Counted from the first letter of the stretch, positions 11,661 through 22,991 are shown. The stretch: 64,000 nt of DNA from Trichostrongylus colubriformis (GCA_963978905.1 OZ022256.1:16617731-16681730); one strand, 5' to 3'. Numbers and translations: made by a program. The notes: generated by a model not told the origin, from the sequence alone.

Positions 11661-12841
11661 TATAATACTTTCATTTGGATCATTATGGTATTTGAATTCG
11701 AAGCCTACACAAAGAATTTCGAAGCTAACCGATGTAAAAATGAATGCTCCTATCAGTCTAGGCAAAGAGATTTAGCTGTTTCGGGCTTGATACACTTCTG
11801 AATTCCACTCAAGGTCTACGTCTTGTGCCTTGACAACATCGAAGTGAATAAGGCTTGTGTTGGTGTTCAGCGCAAACTTCGTGATGTGGCAGCTTACAAT
11901 GGTGACCATGAATAATGTAGAGGCTGAAGAGCGTAACCACGGGGATGAACAACCACGTTGGGTCAGTCATTTTGATAAACGAATCACGGCCGGGTTCCCT
12001 TTTTTCATTTTATTTCATTATTTCTCGATCTCTTCATGTTTCTAAATTTCCAGCCAATAGATGAGCGATCGCCTATGTGGATGCCATGCGGTGACCGGAG
12101 CCGGTGTAGTAACGAGTCTACAGGTACTTGGTTACTGCTCACCAATCACCATCATGAGAAATACATCAACAAATTGATAAAGCATAATGCATTCCCCGTG
12201 AACTGATTCCTTTCAAAGTGCGCCACGCACTCTACTTTCATTAAAAAATTGTTGTGACATTTGGATGCTGTTTTTGGCTCATTCAGCGACTTGTAATTGC
12301 CTGCCGATGTACACCTCCGACTTTTCCACTGCTCTAGTCTAATTCCAAATGGAGGATCCCAGCAGGATGGAAGTTTGTCTGTCCGGGAGAGCATTGATGC
12401 GGAATTCAATCCTAGCGGCATGCTAGTGAGAATGGCAGAACTTGCCACTATGCTAGCCCCATCAAGCTAACGAGCCAGTATCCTCCGATCACGCTGCGAA
12501 TACTGTTTGCGGCCCGACAAAAGCAAAGTTCTGTGAGAACCACCCCATGCGTCTGCTTATATTTGCGTGAATCATATTTTTTATGATTTGTAACTGCATA
12601 TGCAGTAGTTCTGCTACACTATCCTCAACTATGGATAGCGCTGAAAATGCACTTACTTAGTAAGAGCCGCTAACTCTAATTCATCCTTTGGTGAGAAAAT
12701 TGGAAAAATAGGGCATCACCGAAAGGGTGGTAAAAATGGTCTTCAGAACTGCATGCGCTTTCCGAAAAAGTCTTTCTTAATGTGGTCCTTATTTGAACCT
12801 TGATGTTGAGTGCCTGTGTATTTTCATGATGGTCATGTTGA
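11661..12841. other. No gene recognised
   Basis: A 98-codon minus-strand frame (12152-12448) contains CGCCACGCACTCTACTT, a short motif that recurs in similar form near 41018, 49728 and 63690. It is therefore probably repeat-derived. Nothing else was seen. Confidence 0.3.
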
Positions 12842-13326
12842 AGGCATATTCCAGGATTATTGGGATATCACATCTCCTGCCGTGTATGGATAGTTCGACC
12901 CAAGCCACGTAGACTGTACCTTTACCGAGGTGAGGGGGTCAGTTCCTGGAGTGTGCAGAGCCAAAGAATCAGCGCAACAGCTCGGCCCCGCCCACCCCAG
13001 CCGGGGGTCTGCCTTTGCTCTTCGACTCTTATCTTTGACATAGGTAGACCAGCTACGTGGTCAAGATCTTGAAACTGGCAGTCAAGCAATCGTCTCGTGA
13101 AGTAAACCCACTACTGAGTGACCTGACACCACACTAAGCACCGGAATACTTGCAACACACCCCCGGCTGGGGTGGGCGGGGCCGAGCTGTTGCGCTAGAT
13201 TCCTTGGCTCTGCACGCTCCAGGAACTGACCCCCACGCCTCGGTAAAGGTACAGCCTACGTGTCTTGGGTCGAACTATCCATCCACGGCAGGAGATGTGA
13301 TATACCAATTATTCTGGAATATGCCT
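12842..13326. mobile_element. TTAA foldback element, family 2, copy 1
   Basis: Long, nearly complementary arms: AGGCATATTCCAGGATTAT at the left mirrors the right end at 13326, and GGACCCCGCC-type G/C-rich arms (CTCGGCCCCGCCCACCCCAG with GGGGTGGGCGGGGCCGAG) face each other around a loop near 13050-13140. The right end is followed by TTAA and the left is preceded by TTGA, indicating TTAA target duplication. A second copy is at 62309-62793, and a loop fragment lies at 17585-17675. There is no coding capacity. Confidence 0.8.
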
Positions 13327-13356
13327 TTAATAAGAGTTTTTTGTGCTCGTAATTAA

Positions 13357-13395
13357 AGGAATCATCCACGGGAATGAGTTCTTCTTATTCTCATG
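13357..13395. mobile_element. Solo end of foldback family 1
   Basis: TTAA followed by AGGAATCATCCACGGGAATG, the terminal sequence of family 1 (see 26275-26699), with no second arm. It sits 30 bp from the end of a family 2 copy. Confidence 0.55.
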
Positions 13396-13884
13396 CAACC
13401 ATATTGTATCTGTTCGCTGTGGGCCACATGCAAAGCTTCAAGCCACAAAAAGAAATCCGTTAGAGACCCCCCAAAGTTACGTTCACAAGGTGACTGTGGC
13501 GTAGACGCCGGGGTTGTGGAGCAGAGGAGAGCCATTCGTGATTCGACGTAGGAAGTACACGAAGAGGTGTAACTGAAGACCACTGCTCTCAAAAGATCGA
13601 AGACCGCGGACACTGCTACGTGGTCTTTGTGGCCCATCCCATTTATCTCACATGGACGAAACTTCAGGGGTACGTATCTCTGATGGGTTCTGAATTTCCC
13701 GCGCGAAATTTTGTAGTTGGCCCGTAATGAGCGAACATAACGTGGTTATATGAGAACAGGAAGAAGTCGAAATCCTATGAACAACTCCTACTGAGTATAA
13801 GAACACTTGAGCAATCCCAGTCATGAGCAAGTACAATGAAAATAGGGGACCTCAAAAATAGGAAAAAATAAATACAAGTGCGTA
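13396..13884. other. Upstream flank of the 13.9 kb gene
   Basis: Minus-strand frames at 13362-13637 and 13648-13836 have no domain. The 5' flank of the downstream gene should lie here, but no promoter element or trans-splice acceptor could be named with confidence. Confidence 0.3.
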
Positions 13885-16800
13885 ATGGCTCTACAAGAAC
13901 CCTATGCAAGCTCAGAAATTCGAGATTCAGGCAAGGAATTTTCCAGCTTGTTCTACTTGTTCTCTCGTTGGCGTCTACTGGTATGGTCCTGGCACGATAC
14001 CGTCTCTGGGAAAGCTATGAAGAACGTGGAACTGTAAATGCCACTGAGCTAGCGGCAGCAATTAAAGCGGTACAGATCTAGTTGCCCATTTGAGATGGAG
14101 GGTTGGCTGCTAAAGGAAAGTAAGGAGGCTGCAGTGTTTCAGGGAGAAACCCTCAAGATCAAATCCGCCATTTGGTCAAGATCGATCCTAGAGTTAGCGA
14201 TGGCATGGTAAGCTTATTTCTAGGTATTGCAGCTATTACAATTCCAAAATATTGGATCCCCCACACACGCCACTGTTGGAAATACGTTCAAGCAATATCG
14301 ATCAAAGAGCTTTTTTGATTTTTGTGGATTGCTTTCTTATGGTGATCCCGCTGGTTCCTGGAATAAAGGCAAGAGTATAAAAATTTTTAACGTTAATCAA
14401 TCCCTTGTTGGGACGCGCCGCACATTGTGGTACCATTCAGAATGGTAGCAGAGGAATGCGAATTAGCCATACAATGACTGCTGATTTCACCCGATCTACA
14501 AGCCAGTGCTCTTATCTGCAAAGACTAATTACCAGTCCACCTACTCCGAAGGGATGGGTGGATTGGTTGACTTGGTGAGCATAATGCGGTATTGACCACC
14601 GTACCATGAAAGTGGAAAAGCGCGCATCAATCTACACCAATTCCGCCCTTCGTTGATGTAATTCATAATAAATACCTGACTGTCATCCTCTCGAAATCGA
14701 TAGCTTCAATCGCAGTGCAGTAGCGCATGATCCTTCAACATTTCCAATAAGGGAATGGGTTTAAAGCGAGAAATAGGAAGCCGAAAATCCCCTTCTCTCC
14801 CGCATTCCTCTGCGTCACTAGCCGAGGTGGACTGCAGACAGGCCAGAGGCTCAATTAGCCGGCCGCGATCGTTTTCCCGCCCCTTACCGGCGACTCGTCC
14901 GGCCGCAGGACCGTACGACGACATGCCGTGCTGCGGCGTCGTCATAAGACCCCAAGCCGCGCTTTTTCAATGTACATATGACCTCTTCTGAAGTAGAAGG
15001 ATATTTTTCAGAGAGCATGTACTCCCAGATCTCAGTTTTCTCTTACCTCTACTGGTGCCTTCGAACACCGATGCCATGCACTGTGCTTCATCTCTGGTCT
15101 CGCAAAAATCGATCACATCTGTCGATACCGAAAAGTGATCCATGATCCGAATCATTCTAGGTTTAGACTGCCAAGGAGTGATATGGCCTCTCGCACGTGA
15201 ATGCAGAAGTTGCCGAATTGAGATTTTGACATTACCCCGTTACCGTTTTTATTAACCGCCCACTACCATAACAACCGCAACTGCAGAAAGATTACAATTT
15301 CAAGATCTTTGAATGGCATATTTTCTGATGCAATCAGCATGTCACCGCATCTTCAGGAGAATCGTGTTACCAAACCATTTCATGGAGAGTAGAGTTATAA
15401 AGAGGGTAAAGCATGAAAGAAACTCTCAGGGGGCACTATTCCGGGTAAGATTGCGGAGCGACGTATTTGAATCTCTCCTTGGAGTGTTCCTCGACACCTA
15501 CATACTTATTTTCGAAGCAATTTTGGACTGATGGAGTAAACCAGAGAGGTCGTCAACCGATATCCATGCTGAGTACTAGGTATTCAATTTAGAAAGTGGC
15601 TAGGTATTGCCGGAGGGGTTCGTTTCTCACAACTTTTGACACAGGACTTGACCCTGCTTGTAACCAAGAGGCCAATTCCGTCGATATGATGCTCAAAACT
15701 GATTCCACTAAAGATATGGATGGATTACCCGCCAGAACGGTTTGTTCTGCTCTCCAAAATGTGGTGTAACGCTTTTTCTCCGCTGCGCTACTTCTGTTAG
15801 AAATTTTTTTGAAATACGAAGAATGATAAACTTTTGCCAAAGACAGTGGTAGGGGTAGTTACAGTCCATTTCCCAAATCCTGGCAGGGCGAGGCCTACGG
15901 ACTTGAATGAACGTGTATCGATCTCTCTCACTCCGCCACACACTCTCGCTCTCGCCACGTACTCTCTCACCGAAGTGCGTGGGGCCACGCCCTGCCAGGC
16001 ATCGGGATATGGACTGTAGGACCGAATCAAAAGATCACTGATACTGAATTCCAGATGCTTATTAAAACGAAAGTGAAGAAAAGCATATGGGAACGGTCAA
16101 AAACTACAGCAATAGGACCTCTCAAACCACTGAGTCCAGAAGAAGGCGGGCACTATTATCGAAAAGTGGGGTCAGGCAGAAAAGACAAGCTAGCTGCCGG
16201 CTGTTGAAAAAATTTCTTCTTATCACCCTATTAATCGAGAATTTCGTTACATGTAGCTTTTCCAGACCCGTAGCTTTCACTCGGATGAATCTCACAACTC
16301 ACATTACTTCTTTTAATAATTTCACATACCACGGTACTACTTATACTCAAATTAAGGTATGTGGCGTTTGGTACTTTTTGGCTCTTCTCCATTCTCATAC
16401 TTGCACTGTCGTTCAAATACTATCGACCGGTGTTTGTGCTGCCAAACTTCACTGCGTTAGTGCTAGGGTGTTTCATGAATCTGTTAGCCTTCGGTGAGTT
16501 TTTCTTCGAAATCCCTGTGATTATTATGTTTGAGTCAATTTCGTGAAAAGGCCACAATAGAAAGCAAACAGGCAAGCATGATAGATTATTTGATAAGTTG
16601 CAATTTTAGAAGAATCAAACATTCCTCAAATTCCACTCAGAGTTGAAGCAGCACTAAAAAAAGGAATCGAACTAAGCAATGTCTCACAAAACCGTAAGAA
16701 AGCGCTTTTGTCCAATTATAAAACCACGCGGCTTAATGGTTTCAACTCGATGGGACTAGGCCAGAGCACTCGAATTCGCTCAGCTCATCGGAGCTCGGCC

Positions 16801-18105
16801 ACACCCACCCTTCATGCGCCGCTTTTACACAGCGGACGCGGAAAGGCACACTCTGTGCGCGATGACACATTTCGCGTGACTCAATAACCCAGTTCGAGTA
16901 GACTGACCTGCACTCTTCGGTTGGTGTCTCGGGAATTAATCTGACCCATTGATCATAGATTTGATGGTGAAGCCTTTTGTCTTCCACAATTTGCATACGC
17001 ATACTAAAAAGGCATTTCAGAATAATAACGACTCAGCTTAAGCCCAATTCCACTGACTATTCCAATTCCAGCTCTATAGAAGGTCATAGGGATAACCGCG
17101 TCTCGAAAATAGGTTGCATTCATAGTGTGCGACGCAGTCGTACGTCGCAACTCTTCCGCAATGCAGGGGATCAAACTAACCCAAGGAACAAGTTTCTAGC
17201 CGATGCGACAATCTGACCAAATCTCGGAAAAACTCTTGGCCTATTGGGAGGCAATGGGGGTGGGGTGCAAGTGTTCCGACCAGTATCCCTGGAGGTCAGG
17301 TCTCCAGTGTTGTGAGGAGGGTAATTCACTAAACGACTATATTAACATTCTTCATGAGACTAAAACGTTGTATCACGGATTACAGAAACGAGCTTCCAGC
17401 TTCATCATAGATCGTATTTGCTTTCAGCTCAAAATTGTATTCAATGAAGATGCTCCAACTTAATTATCTGAGTGACACATATCCAACTTTATTACATATT
17501 TAGCTTTACAAATATCTGCCATTATTCTTCGACCTTTATATTTAGCTTGAGGACCAGGTCCATATCCAAGTCTTGAAATCGTAAATCAATCGTCTCGTGA
17601 AGTAAACCCACCCATAGAGTCCTGACCCCACAGTAATCGCCGGAACTTTTGCAACACACCCCTCCGCAGTCAGTTACCAGAGCTACCAGCACGCCAACTT
17701 CATTGCTTCCTTCGGTGCGACCTAAAGCTCGAGCGTTGACGGAAGAATCAATACAGGCTACCACTACTTCTTCTTTATACTTCCTATAGTGACAAGTGTT
17801 TAGGAGCGATGCTTGGCAGAATCCTTGACTCATCTAAGAACTATCGAACGGATGAATATGAAGAGGCGATTCTGTGCCCTATGATGGGACTGCTACTATT
17901 TTGCTTTTTCGCATGCCTCATTTTTATTCTGTTTATACACAAATATCACCGCTATCTACGACAACGCTACGGTCATCAGGTTCCCAAGGTGAACCGCCGG
18001 CTATTTCAATAAGTGTGACTGAAGAACGTGAGAAGCTAAAAGCCTTTTCCATTTCAGTTCGTTCAACCACGTCCACGAACTACCTACCAAGATGAGGTGT
18101 ACTGA
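13885..18105 (+). CDS. Multi-pass membrane protein, nine-exon gene model
   Basis: Exons: 13885-13905 (ATG, MALQEPY), 13947-14069, 14143-14174 (or to 14207), 14224-14374, 15357-15388, 16357-16493, 16610-16693, 17804-17988, 18058-18105. All phases agree and give 270 residues. Five hydrophobic segments: about 8-23 (LVLLVLSLASTGMVLA), 88-104 (AFLIFVDCFLMVIPLVP), 121-139 (YVAFGTFWLFSILILAL), 147-164 and 220-238 (MMGLLLFCFFACLIFILFI). A possible N-glycosylation site NAT follows the first. Strong sites: TTTTCCAG, TTTCAG, GTGAGT, TTTTAG/GTAAGA and the last intron GTGAAC...TTTCAG. Weak points: a GC donor after exon 1, donor GTAGAG after exon 5, acceptor ATTAAG before exon 6, and an uncertain end of exon 3. 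The C-terminus ends TYQDEVY and a poly(A) signal follows. Family not recognised. Introns contain MITEs and other repeats. Confidence 0.6.
14755..14960. repeat. GC-rich dispersed repeat in an intron
   Basis: TCTCCCGCATTCCTCTGCGT and GTGGACTGCAGACAGGC resemble the stretch at 57930-58000 (TCTCATACGCCTATGCATCAG, ATAGACTGCAGACGGGCGG). This indicates a diverged repeat family that lies inside the large fourth intron of the gene model. Confidence 0.4.
15862..16016. mobile_element. Palindromic MITE with Tc1-like ends, copy 2
   Basis: TA, then CAGTCCATTTCCC, and at the other end GGATATGGACTG then TA. The interior has GGCAGGGCGAGGCC facing GGCCACGCCCTGCC. It is the longest of the three copies and lies in an intron of the 13.9 kb gene. 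Confidence 0.8.
16742..17002 (-). other. 86-codon protein-like frame inside an intron
   Basis: An uninterrupted minus-strand frame with balanced, Cys- and Trp-containing composition (RLHHQIYDQWVRLIPETPTE, AAHEGWVWPSSDELSEFECS), clearly more GC-rich than its surroundings. It lies in the intron between exons 7 and 8 of the plus-strand gene. It could be a remnant of an autonomous transposon or an exon of an opposing gene; no match is recalled. Confidence 0.35.
17585..17675. mobile_element. Foldback family 2 loop fragment
   Basis: CAATCGTCTCGTGAAGTAAA, then CCCAC and TTTGCAACACACCCC, match the loop of the family 2 elements at 13090-13160 and 62550-62630. The arms are missing. Confidence 0.65.
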
Positions 18106-18152
18106 AGTGAAACCTTCTTCTCTGTCGGAGAAGTTTATTTGTATCTAAATGA

Positions 18153-18158
18153 AATAAA
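18153..18158 (+). promoter_or_regulatory. Poly(A) signal AATAAA
   Basis: Canonical AATAAA 48 bases after the stop codon of the 13.9-18.1 kb gene model. The spacing fits a short nematode 3' untranslated region. Confidence 0.6.
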
Positions 18159-18279
18159 ACTTCTACGAAATACTGTGATGGTTTTTAATTCTAAACCTGC
18201 CATCTAGGCCGCAACGTATAATAATGTTTTACATGTTGGACCGTCAGAATATTGGAAATGTATGATACATACCAAGAAC

Positions 18280-18780
18280 GAGACTGTCCCAAACGAGATA
18301 GTCCTCACTTGTTGGTAAACAGAAAAAATTGATCATCTGTTAGTGAGTACTGTGGTAGACAATTTTTTGAAGGATGGAACAACATCATGCTGACAGTTCA
18401 GTTCACACTAAGAAGATCCAGTAGCTGCGCAAAGACGCGTCATTAGTGAAAAAGAACAATCTGTTCGCGCCCAGCTTACCAGCTGATCTTCGCCCTCTTT
18501 TGTTCCAGGCAGAGAAGCCGCTGCGATCGAAAAGATGCGAGTGGCAAGGTGAATTCATCCTACTCAATGACAATGCGCTCCCGCAAACTGTGTGTTTAAG
18601 GAGTCGTTCACAGAAATTGCATGATTCCAAATCTTCTCAAATCACTCCACTAGATGCAGTATATGAACAGGATACGAAAAAACTGACAATCCCCCTTTGT
18701 TACATATCAGAATTCAAAAAAAATGGAAGAAGAGCATTTCTTTCGAATCCCGTTGAGCAACATTTGAACAGCCGTTAGCG
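18280..18780 (+). mobile_element. Mariner-family transposase remnant
   Basis: The 110-codon frame at 18446-18778 contains GEFILLNDNALPQTVCLR followed by SRSQKLHD. This is close to the mariner block with the second catalytic aspartate (LLHDNARPHxA...). The rest of the transposase is not visible and the ends were not found, so it is a fragment. Confidence 0.5.
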
Positions 18781-18939
18781 GGTGAGCGCAGCTCGAATTT
18801 TTGGCTCAATGTTCAACTGCTTTTAACTTTGCACCCCTAATTACGTAATCGGCGCTCTTCGCCCCTAGAGCTCCCATTGCCACCCTCCTAGGACGCCCCA
18901 CCTCGACGGACATCATCTTCAGAAGCCCTATCTCAGGCC

Positions 18940-19060
18940 ATTCCTGGTTTTTTCGCTTGAAACTTTGCATGTCTCCCTTAGTAAGCAAAAGGAGTTCACT
19001 GAAAATGAGTTCTCATCGTAAACATATGGGTAGGAAGAACTCAATTTTCAGTGAGCTCCT
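18940..19060. mobile_element. Foldback family 1 fragments
   Basis: TTTTTCGCTTGAAACTTTGCATG followed by AAGCAAAAGGAGTTCACTG and ACATATGGGTA resemble the outer part of family 1 (compare 26610-26680 and 41950-42010), and part of the arm is inverted at 19020-19055. Confidence 0.45.
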
Positions 19061-20255
19061 TTCACCAGAGTTAGAATTAATTCTCGAAAGCTGGCTTTTG
19101 CACCATCAATCTCGGTGAAGCTTGCATCGTACTGCATCATCATCCTTTTAGGCCCATTGGCTAGAAGCCCACGATTGCTGCACAGCCAATGACTAAGGAT
19201 TTTACCATGGCTTCTGACGAAGCTCAGCAATTTGCAGGAGTGTAAGGTTCGGTAACTAACTTGATGGTTAGTTTTTTACACCGGAGCTCCCAAAATTTCA
19301 GGGAATATTTCCCCCATAAAGCATTTGAAGTTCCACCCTGCCCTATTTTCTTCCATTATCCGATCATTCAACTCTCGATTTACGACACTTGAGCTTCGAA
19401 AGGTTGCAGGTCTTCACAAGAGTTCAATTCAATGAATCAATACTTCTTATTTCAAATTTTTATAAAGTACGATTTAGCGATAGCAGAGGGCTGCTGAATT
19501 CCCCGAGAAGATCGCTCTTATTCTGGTAAGGGAAGGAATCGCAACCAAATTATGCCTCGTTGGTCCCTTTCAGTGTCTCCATTCATTTTTCATAGTGCAT
19601 TCATCTAATGGAAACGAGAGGAACTGCTTCGCTCCTTTGTTAAAGGGTTGCAGCTGGGCTCTATGGGCTCGAAAAAGCTGTACAAGGTTTTATGTGGTGT
19701 CTGGAACGGCATTGCTGAGTTTTTCATAGCAATACGTATAAAGATATCATTTGCTCATTGCTGGTGCTCATTTGAAAAGATATACAGCGCCCTCCTTTTG
19801 GTTAAAATTGAATTAAGCTCGAATTAAGCTCACAGAACCCCCTAGCCGTGATTATGTCAAGGTGCCATGTGTACGCCCGATTCGTGGCCGGAATGGGAAC
19901 CATCTCCATTTGGACCCGTCGCGAATGCCTGGTTGGAATTCCCATATGTGTTGTAACAATTTGGAGTTGCTGGCCTTGATGTATGAGAATGATTTCATTA
20001 TTGGTAAGCTGGAAATTCCAGCCACAAGAAAAGTATGAGAATCAGTTTCTCATTTTATGAGCCTTTTATACACTTCCTCACTACGCCATTAAGGGTGCAA
20101 ACGAATAGGGAAGGGTGATGTTCGATTTTACAACTGAGCTCTTTGCTAATCTTGTACATGCTGTAGAAAAAGCTGTGTCTACAGTCATCATGAAGCGTGT
20201 GAGGAAGAAAATAATTTTAAATTCTATTTATTATAGTATAGTACTATAGTTTATT
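19061..20255. other. No gene recognised
   Basis: Apart from a minus-strand 60-codon frame at 19048-19230 and short direct repeats (GAATTAAGCTC near 19811), nothing structured was seen. Confidence 0.35.
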
Positions 20256-20261
20256 ATAGTA

Positions 20262-20566
20262 AGGGCGGAGGTGGTGTAGTGACAGGTGGCGCGCATCCCA
20301 CTCTCATGGTGCGGGGATAAATCCCGCATCAACGCCCGCCCAGGCCAACCAAGCCTTCCATTCCTCCGGGATCGGTAAATTGGTACCAGAGTCGCCTGGG
20401 AGGATAAAAGCACTGACTAGTACATCGGCTGGCCACCGCAGGTCATTGTATAGGCCAAATCACATTCACCAGCCATCACGATTCTGAATGGAACTAGAAT
20501 GTGCGGCGCATCCCACAGAAGGGATTGATTGACGCCGAACACTTATCCTCTTATCCTTTTATTACA
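20262..20566 (+). mobile_element. tRNA-derived SINE, family 2, full length
   Basis: The head GGGCGGAGGTGGTGTAGTGA carries an A-box-like element and about 45 bp later a B-box-like GCGGGGATAAATCCCGC. It is followed by a body (GGGATCGGTAAATTGGTACC, AGGATAAAAGCACTGACTAG, GGCCATTGTATAGGC-like) and a short 3' end TTATCCTTTTATTAC. From memory, bodies with 'ataaattggtaccaga' are common dispersed repeats in strongylid nematodes. The head alone recurs near 43756-43835 (minus) and 45885-45960. Confidence 0.7.
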
Positions 20567-21156
20567 GTGGACGAAAAGCCGTGTCTATAGTCGGCATGAA
20601 GCGTATGTATGAGGGGGGAATGTCTTTAGGATCGCTTAATAGAACCGTTGATGCTGAACAATCTTCATCAGTTTGCTAAAAAAAATAGAGACAAAGCAAA
20701 AACACTGGAAAGAAGTAACCAATACAAAAAATTTCTGATTTTTCCCAAAAATGGTCTTTTCCTCAATGCCGTCAATCGAATCTAAATTTTCACGACGTAT
20801 GATTAAGTTTTGATGGAAGCAGTTGTGCGCATAGTGTTTTTTCGAGAGTTGCTATCATGAGAATTTAAAGTACGTAAAACTTGAACGATTATGATCGGTA
20901 TTGTTTGCTAGCCCATTGGCTTAGTGATTTGAGACGGCGCAATTCTGTGGGAAAAAAGAGTGTGTGTGTGTGTGAAACGGTCTGTATAAGAACTCGTTCA
21001 TTGTCAGTACGATGCCGTCAAAAGTGTTCTTTTAATATCGATATACTAAAGATTTTTGTTTCGTCGTCGTTGTCGTCGTAAATACGACTGCTTTGCTACT
21101 AGCATTACAATGAGCAAGCGAACGGCGCATCGTTTAGAATAATAGTCGAACGGATC
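20567..21156. other. 5' flank of the 21.2 kb gene
   Basis: No coding signal. A short TG run lies at 20962-20974 and a TCGTCG run at 21062-21078. Confidence 0.35.
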
Positions 21157-22213
21157 ATGAGCGTCACAGAAAAACTGGCCATTGCCGGAGGATTATGGCT
21201 GATTGTGATACAGCACATGGTGAGTTTACATAGTCATAAGCTTGGGATCTGAATCAGGCCTCATCCACAGTATTTCATCTAATCCATCGAAAAGAGAAAA
21301 GTTTGTGTCCGTGTCTTTAAGCAGTAAGTACCAGGTTCTCCCCCTCTCCGATACAACGTCGACTCGTTCATCAAATGTGAAAAAACTAAAGGGTTTCGTA
21401 GTTCAATAAAGTAATTTTCAAAGCAGAAAAGGAGGAGCACTTATAATTAGAGACCCATATGACAGCCAAGTATGGTGAAGCATTGCGTAGCACTGCTCCC
21501 AGGAGGATGCCATTGGACGACGTGCTCCCCCCCCCCCCCCCGTTTGAAAAAAGCGCCCCGAGTGAAAAAATGACAGTTCTCAGTTCTCTTTGAATCACTA
21601 GAAAATGGACTCACCAACATATATTTCACTTCGACCTTCACCTTTTTTTCACCGTCTTGAAAATGAGGCTCTTGCTTAGTTGGTAGAATATGGCCTGACT
21701 TTCAAGGGTTCCTCGACTAAGCTTATGCACGCAGCCAAATTTGCTATGGGGTCCTTACTGCAATATCAGAGTGGTCCTGTTTGTGAAGTCACTAACCGTA
21801 CGAGGACTATCGAAATCAAGGTATTTGAGTGAAGTTCGTAAATTGATGGGATTTGCTTATTGGCAGATATAGAGAGGTACTATTTGGTCATTGGAATGAT
21901 TTTCGTTATCCGCTGTAGATGAGATGTTCGTAATCATTTCATCATATCGTTAACCTGGAGAGTAATTCTGGCAGTTTTTCCAATGATAAATTGTAATACT
22001 GAGTAAAACGAGACGGGATTTATGGGTTCGCTCATGCAGAAACTCACTGGCGAACTTTGCTATTAACTTGGTTCACTCAGTTATGTAGCCGTTGTTTTTG
22101 TCAAAGCATGCCCATCTCTACCAAAATCTCTATTGTTTACAAATCCTATACAGGCGGACCGATTGCAAATCCTCTTTATTTATACCGTTTTGGCAATGTC
22201 ATTTTTGCAGTGA
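21157..22213 (+). CDS. Small protein with signal-like N-terminus and hydrophobic C-terminus
   Basis: Three exons: 21157-21219 (ATG, EKLAIAGGLWLIVIQHM, donor GTGAGT), 21707-21820 (KFAMGSLLQYQSGPVCEVTN, N-glycosylation sequon NRT, donor GTATTT) and 22154-22213 (ADRLQILFIYTVLAMSFLQ, stop). All junctions are phase 0, giving 78 residues. The first exon looks like a signal peptide. The last is a short hydrophobic tail that ends at the stop, which would suit a GPI-anchor signal or a tail membrane segment. The 333 bp second intron may hide a further exon, because a single Cys is unusual for a secreted domain. The acceptor of exon 2 (TTTCAAG) is weak. No family recognised. Confidence 0.5.
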
Positions 22214-22710
22214 AACTGAGGGGTTGATCTAGATTTTGGTCTAATCGAACCTTGCAGAGGGCTTTGAACTACTAGGCATAATGTGTTTCAAAATTTGTAT
22301 ATGGTTCTTATTTATGTTCTGAAAAGTATTGAAAAAAATTGAAAATTAAAAAAGTAGGAAATGAAAAGAAAGAATATGTTTTTTAGAGTACTTGCTGGTA
22401 TAGAGGATTTCTAGTAATGTCTGCAGAGCTGTTTATGACTCCTGTCTATGATTTTGCTTGATTTTTTTTGTATATTCAGATGGTTCCTTGCAGGAGACTC
22501 GCAAATGATTGAAAGATTGGTGAAGCCTGGTGTCGAGAAAAATTTTCGGATAAGCAAAAAAATTATTCAAAAACAATAATAATACGAAAACACAAAAATA
22601 CAGCATTCAAAAGGGATCTCTTGTATGGCCCCTTCTGTCATTTTATAAAAATACGCCCCCATCCTTCCCCCTCCTCCTCTTCGCGACCTTTACCCTGGCC
22701 AAGGCCTCCT

Positions 22711-22991
22711 TCACCATTGCGGCCCCGCAGGGCTTTCGTGACTGTAGTCAAGCCGATCTCCAGAAAAATTGTCATGAAGAGGAGAATAAGAGTATAAATA
22801 AGAATGTTTCTTATGAGAAAAACCAATCTGAAGGAAATATTGAAGTGGATCACAGAAACACCGTCATCACAACTTGCGTTTGAGCGATGCCAAACGTCGT
22901 CTGTGCAATTGCGACAATCCGAAGCACCTACGAGCATTTACCGTCGCCAAAATTGCCCCTTCCGGTATCTTTAACACAATGCGCTTAGAAA
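22711..22991 (-). CDS. Candidate 3' exons of an unrecognised gene
   Basis: Exons 22942-22991 (KRIVLKIPEGAILAT, donor GTAAAT), 22862-22900 (TTFGIAQTQVVMT, donor GTGTTT) and 22711-22827 (acceptor TTTCCTTCAG; HDNFSGDRLDYSHESPAGPQ) join in phase 0 to a TGA. The introns would be only 41 and 34 bp, at or below the usual nematode minimum. A competing reading is an unspliced 99-codon frame at 22638-22937 with one membrane segment (NILIYTLILLFMTIFLEI). Which is real cannot be told from the sequence. Confidence 0.3.

Noticed and set aside
14967..15190. Minus-strand exon (DHFSVSTDVIDFCETRDEAQ, donor GTAAGA)
   Set aside because: Attractive frame and donor but a poor acceptor, and all three plus-strand frames are also open after a TTTTTCAG acceptor at 15009; strand undecidable.
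15357..15450. Alternative exon with donor GTAAGA (IVLPNHFMESRVIKRVKHER)
   Set aside because: A better donor than the one chosen, but its phase does not fit the preceding exon of the membrane-protein gene.
16266..16356. Exon after TTTTCCAG (FTRMNLTTHITSFNNFTYHG, donor GTATGT)
   Set aside because: Good sites, but it ends in a phase incompatible with the following exon and would remove the strongly hydrophobic exon 16357-16493.
22638..22937. Unspliced 99-codon minus-strand membrane protein
   Set aside because: Kept only as an alternative; its C-terminal part is a low-complexity Gly/Glu run and no good start context or poly(A) signal is present.
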